A stretch of 64,000 nucleotides of DNA from Stropharia rugosoannulata (Eukaryota; Basidiomycota; Agaricomycetes; Agaricales; Strophariaceae), in the NCBI GenBank assembly GCA_028532985.1, contig JANCIK010000011.1, positions 1,922,001 through 1,986,000 of the forward strand, given 5' to 3'. Both the position numbers and the translations under genes were made by a program. Positions 44,407 through 55,134 of this stretch are shown here, one piece after another. Each line of letters opens with the position of its first letter. Within the stretch, counting starts at the first letter, position 1. The notes under the pieces were generated by a model that saw only the letters and a list, made by a program, of their open reading frames with translations, ran no database searches and was not told the origin of the DNA.

Positions 44407-47400
44407 TTATCCGACCCCAGCAGGGGGAGAGTTAGCAAAGACAGTAGGGTTGTCCCGCAAGAACTTGAGAAGTGTAGAGAGGTAAGTCGGAACGCCATCG
44501 TGTGAGTGTTTGAGTAAAGGACATTCAAACAGATGTTGCCTGGTCTGAAGGAGAACCCCACAGTTACAGGAGTATTGTTCGTCTATATTGAAGCACTTAA
44601 AGTAAGCGCCGATGGGCGCATGCCCTAGTAGGCACCGGGTCATGCGCGATGTGAGAGAAATAGAGTCCCCACAAGATGAAAGCCACGATCCGCCCTTGGC
44701 ATACGATGGCTTGATACGATGTTCTCCGTCGATAGAGTTGAGCTGGAGGAAGTTATGTCCTGCGTGATCTGTGTCTCGAAAGAACAGTTGACGCCAGGCC
44801 TGTAATTGTTGGTCAGCTACTGCTTTGCGGCAGCTGTCCAAAGAAGAGTCCTGGTACCTACCAAGTACCCGGGGTTGAGCCTTTAATAAAAGGTGAGCTT
44901 CGTGATGAATGCCCCATTCAGATTTGGATGGGACATTGACGAAAGTAATGGAGTGCGACGGGTCCTGAGAGAACCAATTGCCTAGGGCACGACAGACAGC
45001 CAAGGAGTGTCCTTGACCGGAGTGAATAGAAGGGTCCAAGGCTCTCTTAGCGGCTGTAAGAGAGTCTGTGAAAAGGTGAATGTTTGTGCAATTGTCACGT
45101 TGCAAAGCACGGACAATAGCATAACAGATGGCTGCGAGCTCGGCATCAGGAGCAAGGACCTTTCCGGCGATGTATTTGACATCATCAATATGCACGCCAT
45201 TTTGGTAAAGCACCACGCCAGCAAGGGCTTGGTGCAGCTTGCTGGCAGGGACAGAAGCGTCCGTGCCAATCAAGATTGCGTTGTGTTTCTCCTCCGCACT
45301 GGAGCGAATGGAGTTGTAATGTTTATGGCGCGCATTTTCAATGTGGAGGCGGATCCACTCGTGGTACGCAACAAGGTCACCGTCAAAGTCGGAGACGTCC
45401 TTGTGCTCGACAGGGACATACTCGGACCTGCTACGGAAATGTATGCAGTTAGGAAATAAATCCAAGAGCCGCTTTCCTGGCTGAGCCTTGTCTGCGCACA
45501 GATCGAAGGTCTCAGTCATAAAAGGAAGGTCGATTTGGATATCAGGGATGCTGCCTCTGAGCTTGTCGCGGACATGCTCTGGGATGCGAAATAAGGCATG
45601 ATAATGAGGAGCACTATTCTTGGCATAAGGGTCTGACAAAAGGGACCTTGTAGGATGTGAGTCCGACAATGTAGCCACTCGGTAAACGGACCGGAGTCGC
45701 AGTTTTCGGAGGTGGAGGTGAATGGGCATAAGGCCAGCTATGGCCTGAACGCCGCCCATCGGAGAGGTGCAGAAGGCACCAGTGATCCATACAGCAGCCC
45801 TACGCTGCATGCTAGTAAGGTTTCTCAAGATGCCCTCCATGGGGGCAGACTTGTAATACCAAAGTTTATAGCCGTACGTCGCAATAGGTAGGATGCATGA
45901 CCGATAGAGGAGGCATCTTTGTTTAGGAGACAAGCCTCTGGCAGAATTTCCAAGCATGCCCATGGCTTTCACCGTGGTCAATGCCTTGGTGGCATAAAAA
46001 CGAACGTGTTCGTGAAACCTAAGCTCACAATCGAAGAAGAACCCAAGATAGCGCCAGATGGGCTTAGGGGTGAGAGGGGTATTTCCAGTGAACGGGGCGA
46101 ACCCAGTGTCCAGGGGAGGATTGAAGCCATCCCTCGAGCGAGAGAAGTGAAAGAGCTCGGACTTGTTATGTTCCATACGGAGTCCAGCAGCAGTGAAGAG
46201 GTCGACAAGGTAGGCGTAGCCAGCCTTGAGAATGACGTTGTTGGTGCCAAGGTTACCCGATTGGGTTACCAATGTGCCATCATCAACGAAGGAGAGGAGG
46301 GTAGTGTCAACATTGACAGCCCAAAGGTCATATATCTTCATGATAGGCGATATATAGATGGAGGATAGAACAGGAGAGAGGGCGGAGCCTTGGCTGCACC
46401 CAACATCAGCCTGCTTTGGTCCAGAAGAATAATTGTTCCAGAGGTACGAAGTAACTCTGTTGACAAGATATGAGGCGAAGAATCTTGTCACGATGTGAGG
46501 AAATCCCAGCCTAGCAAGAGTCGCCAACAGAAAGTCATGGTTGAGCGATGGGAAAAACTGCGTGATGTCGAATGCCACCATGCTAGTTTTGAGCCCTCTG
46601 GCCCACCCTGCGCGAACAAGGTGAGTGAGATAGACTCCGGCATCTTCAGTAGAACGTTGGCGGATACCGCCAAACTGGTTCGGATGAACAAGGTCAAGTT
46701 TGATCATGTCAAACTGGAAGCGATTAGCGAGTAGCTTTCCGAGGAGCTTGCCAAGAGTGTTCAGGAGCACGATGGGCCTGAAATCTTTTGGTGTCGTATA
46801 GGAGGGTTTGTTGGGTTTGGGGATAACCACAGAAACCGATTCCTTGAAATGTTTTGGTCAGTGGGATGCACGAATGCAGCCATTAGCCAAGGAGAGGAAG
46901 ACGCTGCGACATGAGTCGTTGCGTATAATCCTTTTGAGATGCCGCCATGTAACATGGTCGGGCCCAGGAGACGAATTGTTGGAACACGAAGCTAATGCTT
47001 CAGTGAGTTCCAATTGGGAGAAGTCGGTCCAGTCCCTAACCGGGACCTGGTCCATTTCCTCTAGAATAGAAACATCACAAACGCGGTCAGAGGCCGCATT
47101 GTATGTGTTGTGGAGGGCATCCCATAAGTCAGGGAGGTCATGACACGGCGAACCATTATGGAGAATGGACTCGCATAGAGGGTTTTTGCGCTGTTGGATC
47201 CAGTTCATGAGATCCCATCAGCACTTTTTTGATTCAGAGATTTCTTTGATACGGTCGTCAAAGAAAGCCCGCTTGGCGCGCCTGGTATTGGCGCGGAACT
47301 TTCTCCAATTTGTAGCCGAATGATCAGACTTATACAAATCGAGAGCGTCTTGGCATCCCCAATCCCACCAGGGTTTGGAGTGAGGAACAATGCAGGCCTC

Positions 47401-48318
47401 CACAGCATGCTTGTCCCATGCGGTGGAGAAGGCATCTGCGATGGCCGAAGCACACGCGTCTACCTGAGCCGGGGTGTCAATAGCGATAGAGAGTATGCTG
47501 ATTGAGCCGATAATGTCTAGGATAAAAGCCTCTTCAGCTTCAGACCCAGGTTTGATAGACTTTCTGAGGGGTTCAGAGATGACGAGATGTAGGGGCAGGG
47601 TCACAGCGAGAGGGCAGTGATCCGAGGCCAGTTTAAGGTCCTCGACTCTCTCAACAAGACATGTGAGAGAGTCGACGGAGGGGATGAACACCAAGTCAAT
47701 GACTGATGGGGTAAGTCTAGCGTTGCGCGAGACAAAAGTAGGGCCAGGGTTGCAAAAGCTGCCCAGACTCAGAGAGAAAGTGGCAGCCATGTCCAGCAGC
47801 CGATCAGCAGCACTTCTGTGGTGAGGGACGTTAGGGTCCCACTCCCTAGAGTGACAGTTAAAGTTGCCGCCCATGTAACATAGGTCGGTGGGTAAGTTGA
47901 GGTCGTTGAGTAGGCGGACTGCTGTATGGCGCTTATCGTTATAAACATTGAGCAGATTGAAGGTAGAGCCCTGATGAAACAGGGATACGAGAAGTAAGTC
48001 ACGATGATTGACTAAGTCAGATCTCATCGTGGGATGCAGTGTGGACAATCGACTAGCGATGTAGGCCATGACCCGAGGGGGGCCGTCACTGTCAGGGGGG
48101 CGCACCATGGGCATCCAATTAGGATTCCTGGGCGCGCCGGTAACATCATCGCCGTCTGGGTTAGACGTCGACAGAGCGGATCTTACAGTCTGCCAGGCAG
48201 GTTCTTGTATAAATATTAAATCATACTTGTTATGGCATAGATTTAGGAGTACATCAATAAGCAAATAATTCTTCGCTACATTGAAAGATAAAACTCTAAG
48301 ACTCTCCGGTCCTCTCAT
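44407..48318 (-). pseudogene. LINE ORF2: AP endonuclease, reverse transcriptase, RNase H
   Basis: It starts MRGPESLRVLSFNV at 48318, its ATG overlapping the ORF1 stop as ATGA. The endonuclease domain (48318 to about 47550) has QEPAW, GGNFNCHSREWD and ASDHCPL; the usual GDFN motif reads GNFN, changing a metal-binding aspartate. In-frame TGA codons stand at 47218-47220 and near 46856, each where a tryptophan is expected. RT follows: DFRPIVLLNTLGKL, AFDITQFFPSLNHDFL, QGSALSPVLSSIY, SFVDDG. RNase H follows with IGTDAS, AELAAICYAI and HLFTDSLTAAK. A C-terminal Cys/His segment CNCGVLLQTRQHLFEC comes near the end (44407). The RT-RNase H half is open for 807 codons. Confidence 0.9.
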
Positions 48319-50683
48319 TGAGCTGAACGGGGGGTGTTAGAATGGTTGCGTGAGCGCGCATCGGGGGTGCGTACCTGGGCATATTTAGCTGTGATCCATT
48401 CCTGGTCATAGCAGTGATGCCAGAAGGGACAATGCCTTCTGTCGGTAGCGCTGTGGTCGCCCTTACAGTTGGGGCACCGTGGCGCATGTGGGCATGCCTC
48501 GCCCCTAGGAGTGGGCGCGACGGGAGGATCGGCTTTCGGGTTCCCTTTGCAGGGGCCACAAAGCAGGCGGTGCGAGTCCGCATCGTGCGGACCGCTGCAG
48601 TGAGGGCAGTGCACGTGGAATGCATGGCAGGCCGAGGTAGGGTGGCCCCACCTATAGCACCGAGTGCAAAGTGAGACCCCGACACGGGCCCTGGCTGCCA
48701 TGATGCGGCAGGCCCGGCCCTTGAACATAATTGTGCGCCCGATGAGGCGCTTGGCACGGGTACCCTGTTGGGAATCCCAGACTTCAAAGTACGCAGTCGA
48801 GTTGGAACTGGCCTTGGAGACTCTATCAAGCCGGACTGAAGACTGGAGCTTGAAATCAGGAGCGAGGGGGGACAGCTTCATAGCGGCCTCCACTTCGTCG
48901 GGGATGACCTTGACCATAGTGAATGGCGAGGCGAAAGTGGGGATGTCAACGATCTTGAGATAAGACCACGACTGGGGAAGGTCAACCACATATTTCTTGC
49001 CGGCCCAAGGGGACGTGCGGAACATGGGTTCGAAACTCCAATACAAGGCGTCCAGCGCATGAGCGTTGGGCACTTCGTTTGTGGCAAGGGCCCAGCCTTC
49101 ATAAGCTACGGAGGCGGAGAGGACCCGGAATTTGGACTTCTCAGCGATGAAGACCGTATTAGCCTCGGCGACAAGCTTGTCGAGGCTGAGATTACTGTAC
49201 GTAATCGGGAACTCGGTCAGGTAAAACTATTTTCTCTATATCTGTGTAAGCACTTGTTTACATGCTTTGAAACTTTGTCAGGAGGTTGCAATACAAATTC
49301 AATAATAGATAAAAGCTTTATTGAATCTGTAATATGCTTGAGGGAACCAAGAAAATTGAAAAGTGTAAAAGCGGCGAAATTGGCTCATTATCGCGTACTC
49401 GGTCAGTCCAATTTTGGCTTACTTATGTGAAAAAAATCATCACATGTTACCGCAAGTTGACTTCACTTCTAATTATAGTTAGCCGGATTAAGGAAATAGC
49501 CGAATTCCAGGAATCTCACATTTTTTAAGACTTTTTACACATGAAAAAGAGAGTAAGTAGCCTGATTCTTTCAACACATAAAACTGAAGAAAGCTTAGCT
49601 AGAGTACTTTGGGAAAAAAATAGGCATTCCAGCTTGAGAAACTCTCTGAATCATGTACTGACCGAGTACATGGTGTGACCGAGTACCTGATTACATACAG
49701 TATGCGGTTGCGGGCCCTCAGAGGGTATGGCAAACGTGAGAAAGGCCTGCTTCCGGGTGGGGCTGGAGGCAGTAAAGGAAGGTATCCCTCGCTTGCACTT
49801 GGGTTGGGAGCCAGAGGCTTGCTGCTGGATCTCGATGATCTGGCGAGCAGGAATGTTGGGAAGGGCCTGCGCGAGCTGAACTAGCCCGGCAGTACCCTTG
49901 CCAATGTTGGGGGGGAGGGGTCTGGACTTGGCCGCAGCCGAGTAGGACTTACGCGGTTTGGTCGAGAGGTTGATGGCTGGCAGTTTGGGAGGCTGCTGGT
50001 AAGCAGAGACCAGCTTGGAGGGCCGGGGGTTGGAATGTGCGGCAGCCCGTGTCCGTTTAGGGACAGGGGCCTCGGCAGTCTCGGCGTCCTCGGCCTCCGC
50101 TGCCGAGGCAGCAGGGGCAGGGGGTGGCGGAGGAACGGCAGAGGCTGGAGGGGCGGAGGATGCAGGTGGGGCCGCCGTGCTATCGGGCGTGGTGTCCATT
50201 GCAGCCTGAGGTTGTGCCCATGGAATGATGGAAGCCTTGTTGACCAAGCCCAGTAACGCCATGCGAAGGTTGTTGGGATAAGTAGCCTCCTGCTCGTAAT
50301 TGTCCCAGTCGGAATTGATGTCGAGCCAGTGGGTGGTCTCGTTCAAGGCATGCACGATAGCTTCGAGATCCAGATTGGCATCCTCGTCGGTACTGGCAAG
50401 GCTAAGGAAGTAAGGCAGGGGCAGATGAGAGCCGGACCCCCCCCCCCCCCCCGGAGGAGGAGGCAGGCAGGGAAGAGGACCGGTTGTCACCACGTTCTGT
50501 CCTGGTATCGTCGTCGTCTGTGGTATTGCCACCTTGATCATCAGGGCGGTTAGATGTCAATCTCGAGCTGGACCTCGAAGGATTGGTGTGGTTGGGAAGG
50601 GAGCTCGAACGCGAGGCAGGAGAAGCTGTAGCCGACGAATCCTTGGATCCGCGGCCGCAGCCAACTCCTCCTTTGGGAGGCAT
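48315..50683 (-). pseudogene. LINE ORF1: Gag-like zinc-knuckle protein, split by a MITE
   Basis: It starts MPPKGGVGCGRGSKDSS at 50683. A C/G homopolymer (about 50439-50452) shifts the frame, after which an Ala/Pro-rich segment continues to 49703. There the 506-bp MITE intervenes. Reading resumes at 49192 (NLSLDKLVAEANTVF) and continues to 48315. The C-terminal half has three CCHC-type knuckles: CTRCYRWGHPTSAC, CPHCSGPHDADSHRLLC and CPNCKGDHSATDRRHC. These bind the LINE RNA in related elements. Removing the MITE and one copy of its TA would rejoin the flanks in frame. The homopolymer shift could be a sequencing error. Confidence 0.85.
49195..49700. mobile_element. 506-bp TA-flanked MITE inside LINE ORF1
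   Basis: The termini are inverted repeats, CTGTACGTAATCGGGAACTC at the left and, read inward from the right, CTGTATGTAATCAGGTACTC, followed by GGTCA on both sides. They are flanked by TA at 49193-49194 and 49701-49702. The motif ACTCGGTCA/TGACCGAGT is repeated near the right end and internally. The interior is AT-rich and non-coding. TA duplication and size fit a Tc1/mariner-type MITE. It is younger than the LINE it interrupts. Confidence 0.85.
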
Positions 50684-50830
50684 AAGATTAAAGTGAGTAA
50701 GAACTCAAATGTGTACTGCGATCAGAGATCGGGTCTGGTGGTGAAGAGTGTTGGTCGATATGAAGAGTGGTGAGCTTGACTGCACAGCCACCAGATGGGA
50801 GTACCGGAAAGGAGCAACGCTGTCTATGGC

Positions 50831-53800
50831 TGAGATCGAGGCACACAACATATGGACAAGCATATTGACTGCTGCTGCCGGCTACATCCACAGTCATGTT
50901 CAGAACAAGCTCAAATCACACTTGGCTCACATTCTGCATGACCCAGTCAGTATCTGGTTGACTCTGGCAGCTGTTGGTCAAACGGCACACTCTGCTTCGC
51001 CCCCAGCAGAGGAGACGTCGCAAATCATGGAGTATGCAGGTTTTGCTTCTGCACTTGCTACAGGTGACGCACAAGGCAACGATTTTGACTGGCTCGCAGA
51101 TACGGGTGCAACTAGCCATATGACGCCTCATCGAGACTGGATTGTGGAGTACAAACCTCACTGTGTCCCAATTCGTCTTGCAGATGATTCTATCGTCTAC
51201 TCTGAGGGTGTTGGCAATGTGGTGTTCCATCCAGTCATCAATGGCAAGAAAGCGGACGCTGTAGTCATCAAACACGTTCTGCATGTCCCCAAGTTACACA
51301 ACAATCTGCTTGCATGCCTGTACCTCACCAAGCGCTCTGGCATCTTGATTGAGATCGATGCAAAGAAGATGTACTTCAACCGCTCTGGCAAGACCATCTT
51401 CACTGCAACCATCAATGCATCGCACTCTGCCATTCTGGATGGTCTCACTCGTCCCATTTGCGAATCTGCATGCTCTGCTTTGTCGTCGTCCACTCTACCC
51501 CTCAATGCAGAGCTCTGGCATCGTCGTTGCGGACATCACAGCCATGCACACATCAACAAGCTGCTTTCCAAGGGTCTGGTCACTGGCATGCTCGTAACAT
51601 TGAAAGAGCAGCCAGATCCGATTTGCGAAGCATGCTTAGCTGGCAAGATGATGTCTGGCACATTTCCGAGCTCCACTCGCAAATCGATGCAACCACTTGA
51701 ATTGGTGCATTCTGACTTGCATGGTCCGCTCTCAGTGCCCACACCTGAGGGACATCGCTACTGGATCACATTCATCGACAACTGCACTCACCTGCATGCT
51801 GTCATGTTCCTAAAGCGCAAGTCAGACACATTTGATGCATTCAAGGTGTACAAGGCATATGCGGAGAATCAGCTGAATGCAAAAATCAAGGCAATGCAGG
51901 ATGACAAGGCTGGTGAATACATGTCAAACGAGTTCATACGGTTTATGGAGCAATGCGGCATTCACAGGCGCCACAGCACATGCAATCGGCCTCAGCAGAA
52001 TGGTGTAGCTGAATGTGCCAATCGCACTATTGCTGAGCACGTCACTGCAATGCTGGTAGAGGCAAAGCTCCCACTCTCGTTTTGGCGACTTGCAGTGTTT
52101 GCTTACATTCATGTGTGGAACAGGCTACCTATGTCGTCTCTGACTGACTCTGTGCCCTACACTGCATGGCATGGCAAGAAACCCGATATGAGCCATCTCC
52201 GTGTTTTTGGTTGTGCTGCGTACGTCTTTGTGCAGAGAGACAAACGCAAGTCACTACAACCACACGTTGAGAAGTGCATCTTTGTTGGTTACCCTACAGG
52301 CTACAAAGGCTGGCAGTTCTACAATCTGTCCACTAAGAAGTATGTGATCTCGGAACGTGCTATCTTTGATGAATGCAGTTTTCCTGGTTTGAAGGTGACT
52401 TCACCAATTAACCTGTTTCCAAAGGGCACGCCTTCACACTTCTCAGATGTGCCAGATTCTGGGGGGGATTCAACTGCTGCCTATTTGCCTGACTTGGATA
52501 CTGATGACTCGGACGCACCAACTGCACCTCCTTTGGCTGGACCAGCACCATCTGACTTGTCGTCTGACGACGAACACGATGCACCTACTCCCAACTCGCA
52601 GACACCGATCACTGGCCCGAAATCATCGAGTTTACCAAAGTGCTCAACTCTGCCTAATTCGCATTCTGGGAAATCGCATGTGCATTCCGGTCCAACTGCT
52701 GGTCCTAGCAAGTCGAGTCAAGTACCATCGGATAGGGCATCGAAAGACGAGTCTGGTAGTACCACACCCAAGTTGGAGTCATCGCATCGCATTCTGCAAT
52801 CGTCGAAAACACCAACATGCTCAACTCGACGAGATCAGCATTCTGCTCCAAATGTGCCCCAACTGCCTCGTACTGTTGCACCTCCCATTCCTGTGGAACC
52901 CAAAGTCATTGCTGAGCCTCTGAAACGCACTACACGTGAATCTCGTCCTCCTGGTGAATGGTGGAAAGTCAAACCTGCTGCTGTGCCCCTCCCGCCTTCT
53001 ACACCGCCTTCTGAGACAGACGACCTTGATAACAACGAACTCGACAGTTACACTGTTGACGAAGGTCTGGAAGAGGTTCAGTTTGCTGGTGCTGCTACTG
53101 TGTCAGATCCCAAGAACTACAAGCAAGCACTCAAGGGTGACAATGCAGACAGATGGCGAGATGCAGCAAATGCAGAGTACAACACACTCCTGCAGAACAA
53201 CACATGGGAAATTGTTGACTTGCCACCTGGTGCAAAGGCTATTGGTTCTGGTTGGGTCTTCAAGGTCAAGCATCATGCAGATGGCACTGTAGAGCGCTAC
53301 AAGGCTCGTATCGTCGCAAAGGGCTATAGTCAACGTCCTGGAGTCGACTACACCAAAGTCTTTGCTCCCACCTTCTGTCCAGCAACCTTGCGCATGATAC
53401 TGGCAATTGCAGCTGCAGAAGACCTTGAGCTACGCTCTGTGGACATCTCGTCTGCATTCACCAATGGTGACTTGGATGAGGACATCTACATGCTGCAGCC
53501 TGAGGGATTCCATGAAGGCGCACCAAACAAGGTCTGCAAGCTGCGCAAATCACTTTATGGTCTCAAGCAATCAGCTAGGCAGTGGAACACCAAGTTACAC
53601 TCTGTTCTCACTGATATGGGTTTCAAGCGTGTGGAAGCAGACAGGTCAGTGTACATCTATTCAGATGGCACAGTTCGCATTTTTGTGCCTATCTACATTG
53701 ATGACATCACATTTGCATCCAAATCGACTTCATCCATTGACCGTGCTGTGAAGCAACTCAGTGCACGCTTCAAATGCAGGGATCTCGGTGCTACGGAGTT

Positions 53801-54112
53801 TCTACTAGGTGTTGGCATTACCAGGGATCGCAGCAAACACAAGATTTCGCTTCACCAGTGCCAGTTCATTCTGGACATGCTTGAATGTTACAGTATGCAA
53901 GATGCGATTCATGTTACCACTCCTATGTCAGCTAGCACTGTCCTCACTTGTGCAATGGCACCTAACAGTTCTGACAACATCGAGTTCATGCGAAATGTTC
54001 CCTACCTCAGCGCCATTGGTTCCCTTCAGTATCTCGCCACAATGACACGTCCTGACATTGCACACACTGTGTCTTACCTTGCTCGCTTTAACAGCAATCC
54101 TGGACTGCAGCA
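50831..54112 (+). pseudogene. Plus-strand copia gag-pol (best RT in the window), cut in RNase H
   Basis: After the LINE the frame is open without a stop to the TIR junction at 54112. Gag remainder, protease (DTGATSHM), integrase finger and DDE core, Ser/Pro linker and full RT are present. RT includes VDISSAFTNGDLDEDIYM (motif A) and PIYIDDITFAS (motif C). At the EFM-VPYL site it has CGA, not TGA. It ends at SYLARFNSNPGLQQ, before RNase H, where the TIR element begins. As in every copy, fewer than 50 residues separate the Gag N-terminal domain (TLAAVGQ) from protease, with no zinc knuckle. The upstream ATG at 50748 lies in the LINE 5' leader and is not the start. Confidence 0.9.
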
Positions 54113-55134
54113 AGACTTTTTTGAAAAAAGTCTTTCAATTTTTTAGAAAGACTTAAAAAGACCCCAGGAGACCTGGGTCTCTAGGAGACTTTTAAAGCAA
54201 AGTCTCCAGGTATCAAACTTTTAAAGTCTTTTTTATGTCTCTAGGAGTCTCTTGAATGTCTTTTTATGTGTCCATAATGGCTCTAAATGTCTGTTAATGT
54301 TACATTTTTGCTTGATAAAAACATTAAAAACATGACCACATCATAGCCAAATCACTACTACATAGATTAGATTGTATTTGTAAGTGTATTTGTAAGTAGG
54401 TAATTAGGTATATTTAAATGTACTTAAGATTTATCATGAAGTAACTATATTAGTCAGCACCTTACATAAACATACAATGGCAAATAAACCATCACATTAA
54501 CTTGGGTACAATGAGAAGGGGAACTTATGTTGTGGAAATAATTTGCATTTGCCAGGAATTGAACCAACAGCTTCATGCCTGACTTAAAACCCAGCATACT
54601 TTCCCCTACACCATGTGCCGTGTATATAATCTAACTGCAGGTCAAATATGATGGTAATGCTCTACACTACATTAATTTATTACATCACAAGTCATTGAAT
54701 TTAGTCATGTTCAGATGTATTTTATATAAGATTTACAATGTAGATTACAAGTATTAGTTGACAATAGCTATTCATAAGTCAATTTTTTCCCAGGTTTTAA
54801 TGTCTTTAAATGTCTTTTTGAGTCTTTTTGTAGCTTTTTAATACACTTTATGAGACAGTTTTAATATCTTTTAGAGACATAAAAAGATTTATACAATTAC
54901 ATCAATACATTTAAATACTTAAAAAAATTGAAAGACTTTAAAAGGCATAAAAAGACCTAAAAAGACATTGGAAGAATTACATATTTCCCTAAAGTCTCTA
55001 GGAGACCTTTAAAAGTATAAAAAAGACATAAAATTCACCAAAAGACATATTAATGTCTCAAAAAGACACTAAATTTCCCAAGAGACACATAGATGTCTCA
55101 AAAAGTCTCTTTTCAAAAAAGTGGTTTTCCTGAT
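54113..55134. mobile_element. TIR (foldback/MITE-like) element, copy B
   Basis: Closely related to 1600-2649 throughout, including the AAAAAGAC/GTCTTTTT subterminal arrays and the tRNA-like A and B boxes (54603-54613 and about 54555-54565). The left terminus has lost ATCAGGAAAA and begins within AAGACTTTTTTG directly after copia; the right terminus TTTTCCTGAT is complete. The copia sequence does not resume on the right, so there is no target duplication. The copy marks a deletion or recombination boundary. Confidence 0.78.

Larger units (their letters stand above)
43957..50821 (-). mobile_element. Full-length LINE (gag, EN-RT-RNase H; Tad1-like) inserted in copia gag
   Basis: The element lies on the minus strand. 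A 25-nt A tail (T run at 43957-43981) marks its 3' end and a 138-bp 5' leader precedes ORF1. It is flanked by a 9-bp target duplication GTCTATGGC (43948-43956 and 50822-50830). Without its 506-bp MITE it is about 6.36 kb. Two overlapping ORFs encode a zinc-knuckle protein and an endonuclease-RT-RNase H polyprotein, the arrangement of fungal Tad1-type LINEs. Clade assignment is inference from domain order. The clean ends and tail indicate a normal target-primed insertion, but both ORFs are now broken. Confidence 0.92.

Noticed and set aside
45007..45459. Plus-strand frames within the LINE (45007-45459, 45919-46368)
   Set aside because: Antisense shadows of the RT-RNase H coding strand, with no independent support.
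50748..50830. ATG at 50748 as the start of a 1132-residue copia polyprotein
   Set aside because: The first 25 or so codons are read from the LINE 5' leader; copia sequence begins only at the target duplication 50822-50830. The true gag start is at 43799 on the other side of the LINE.
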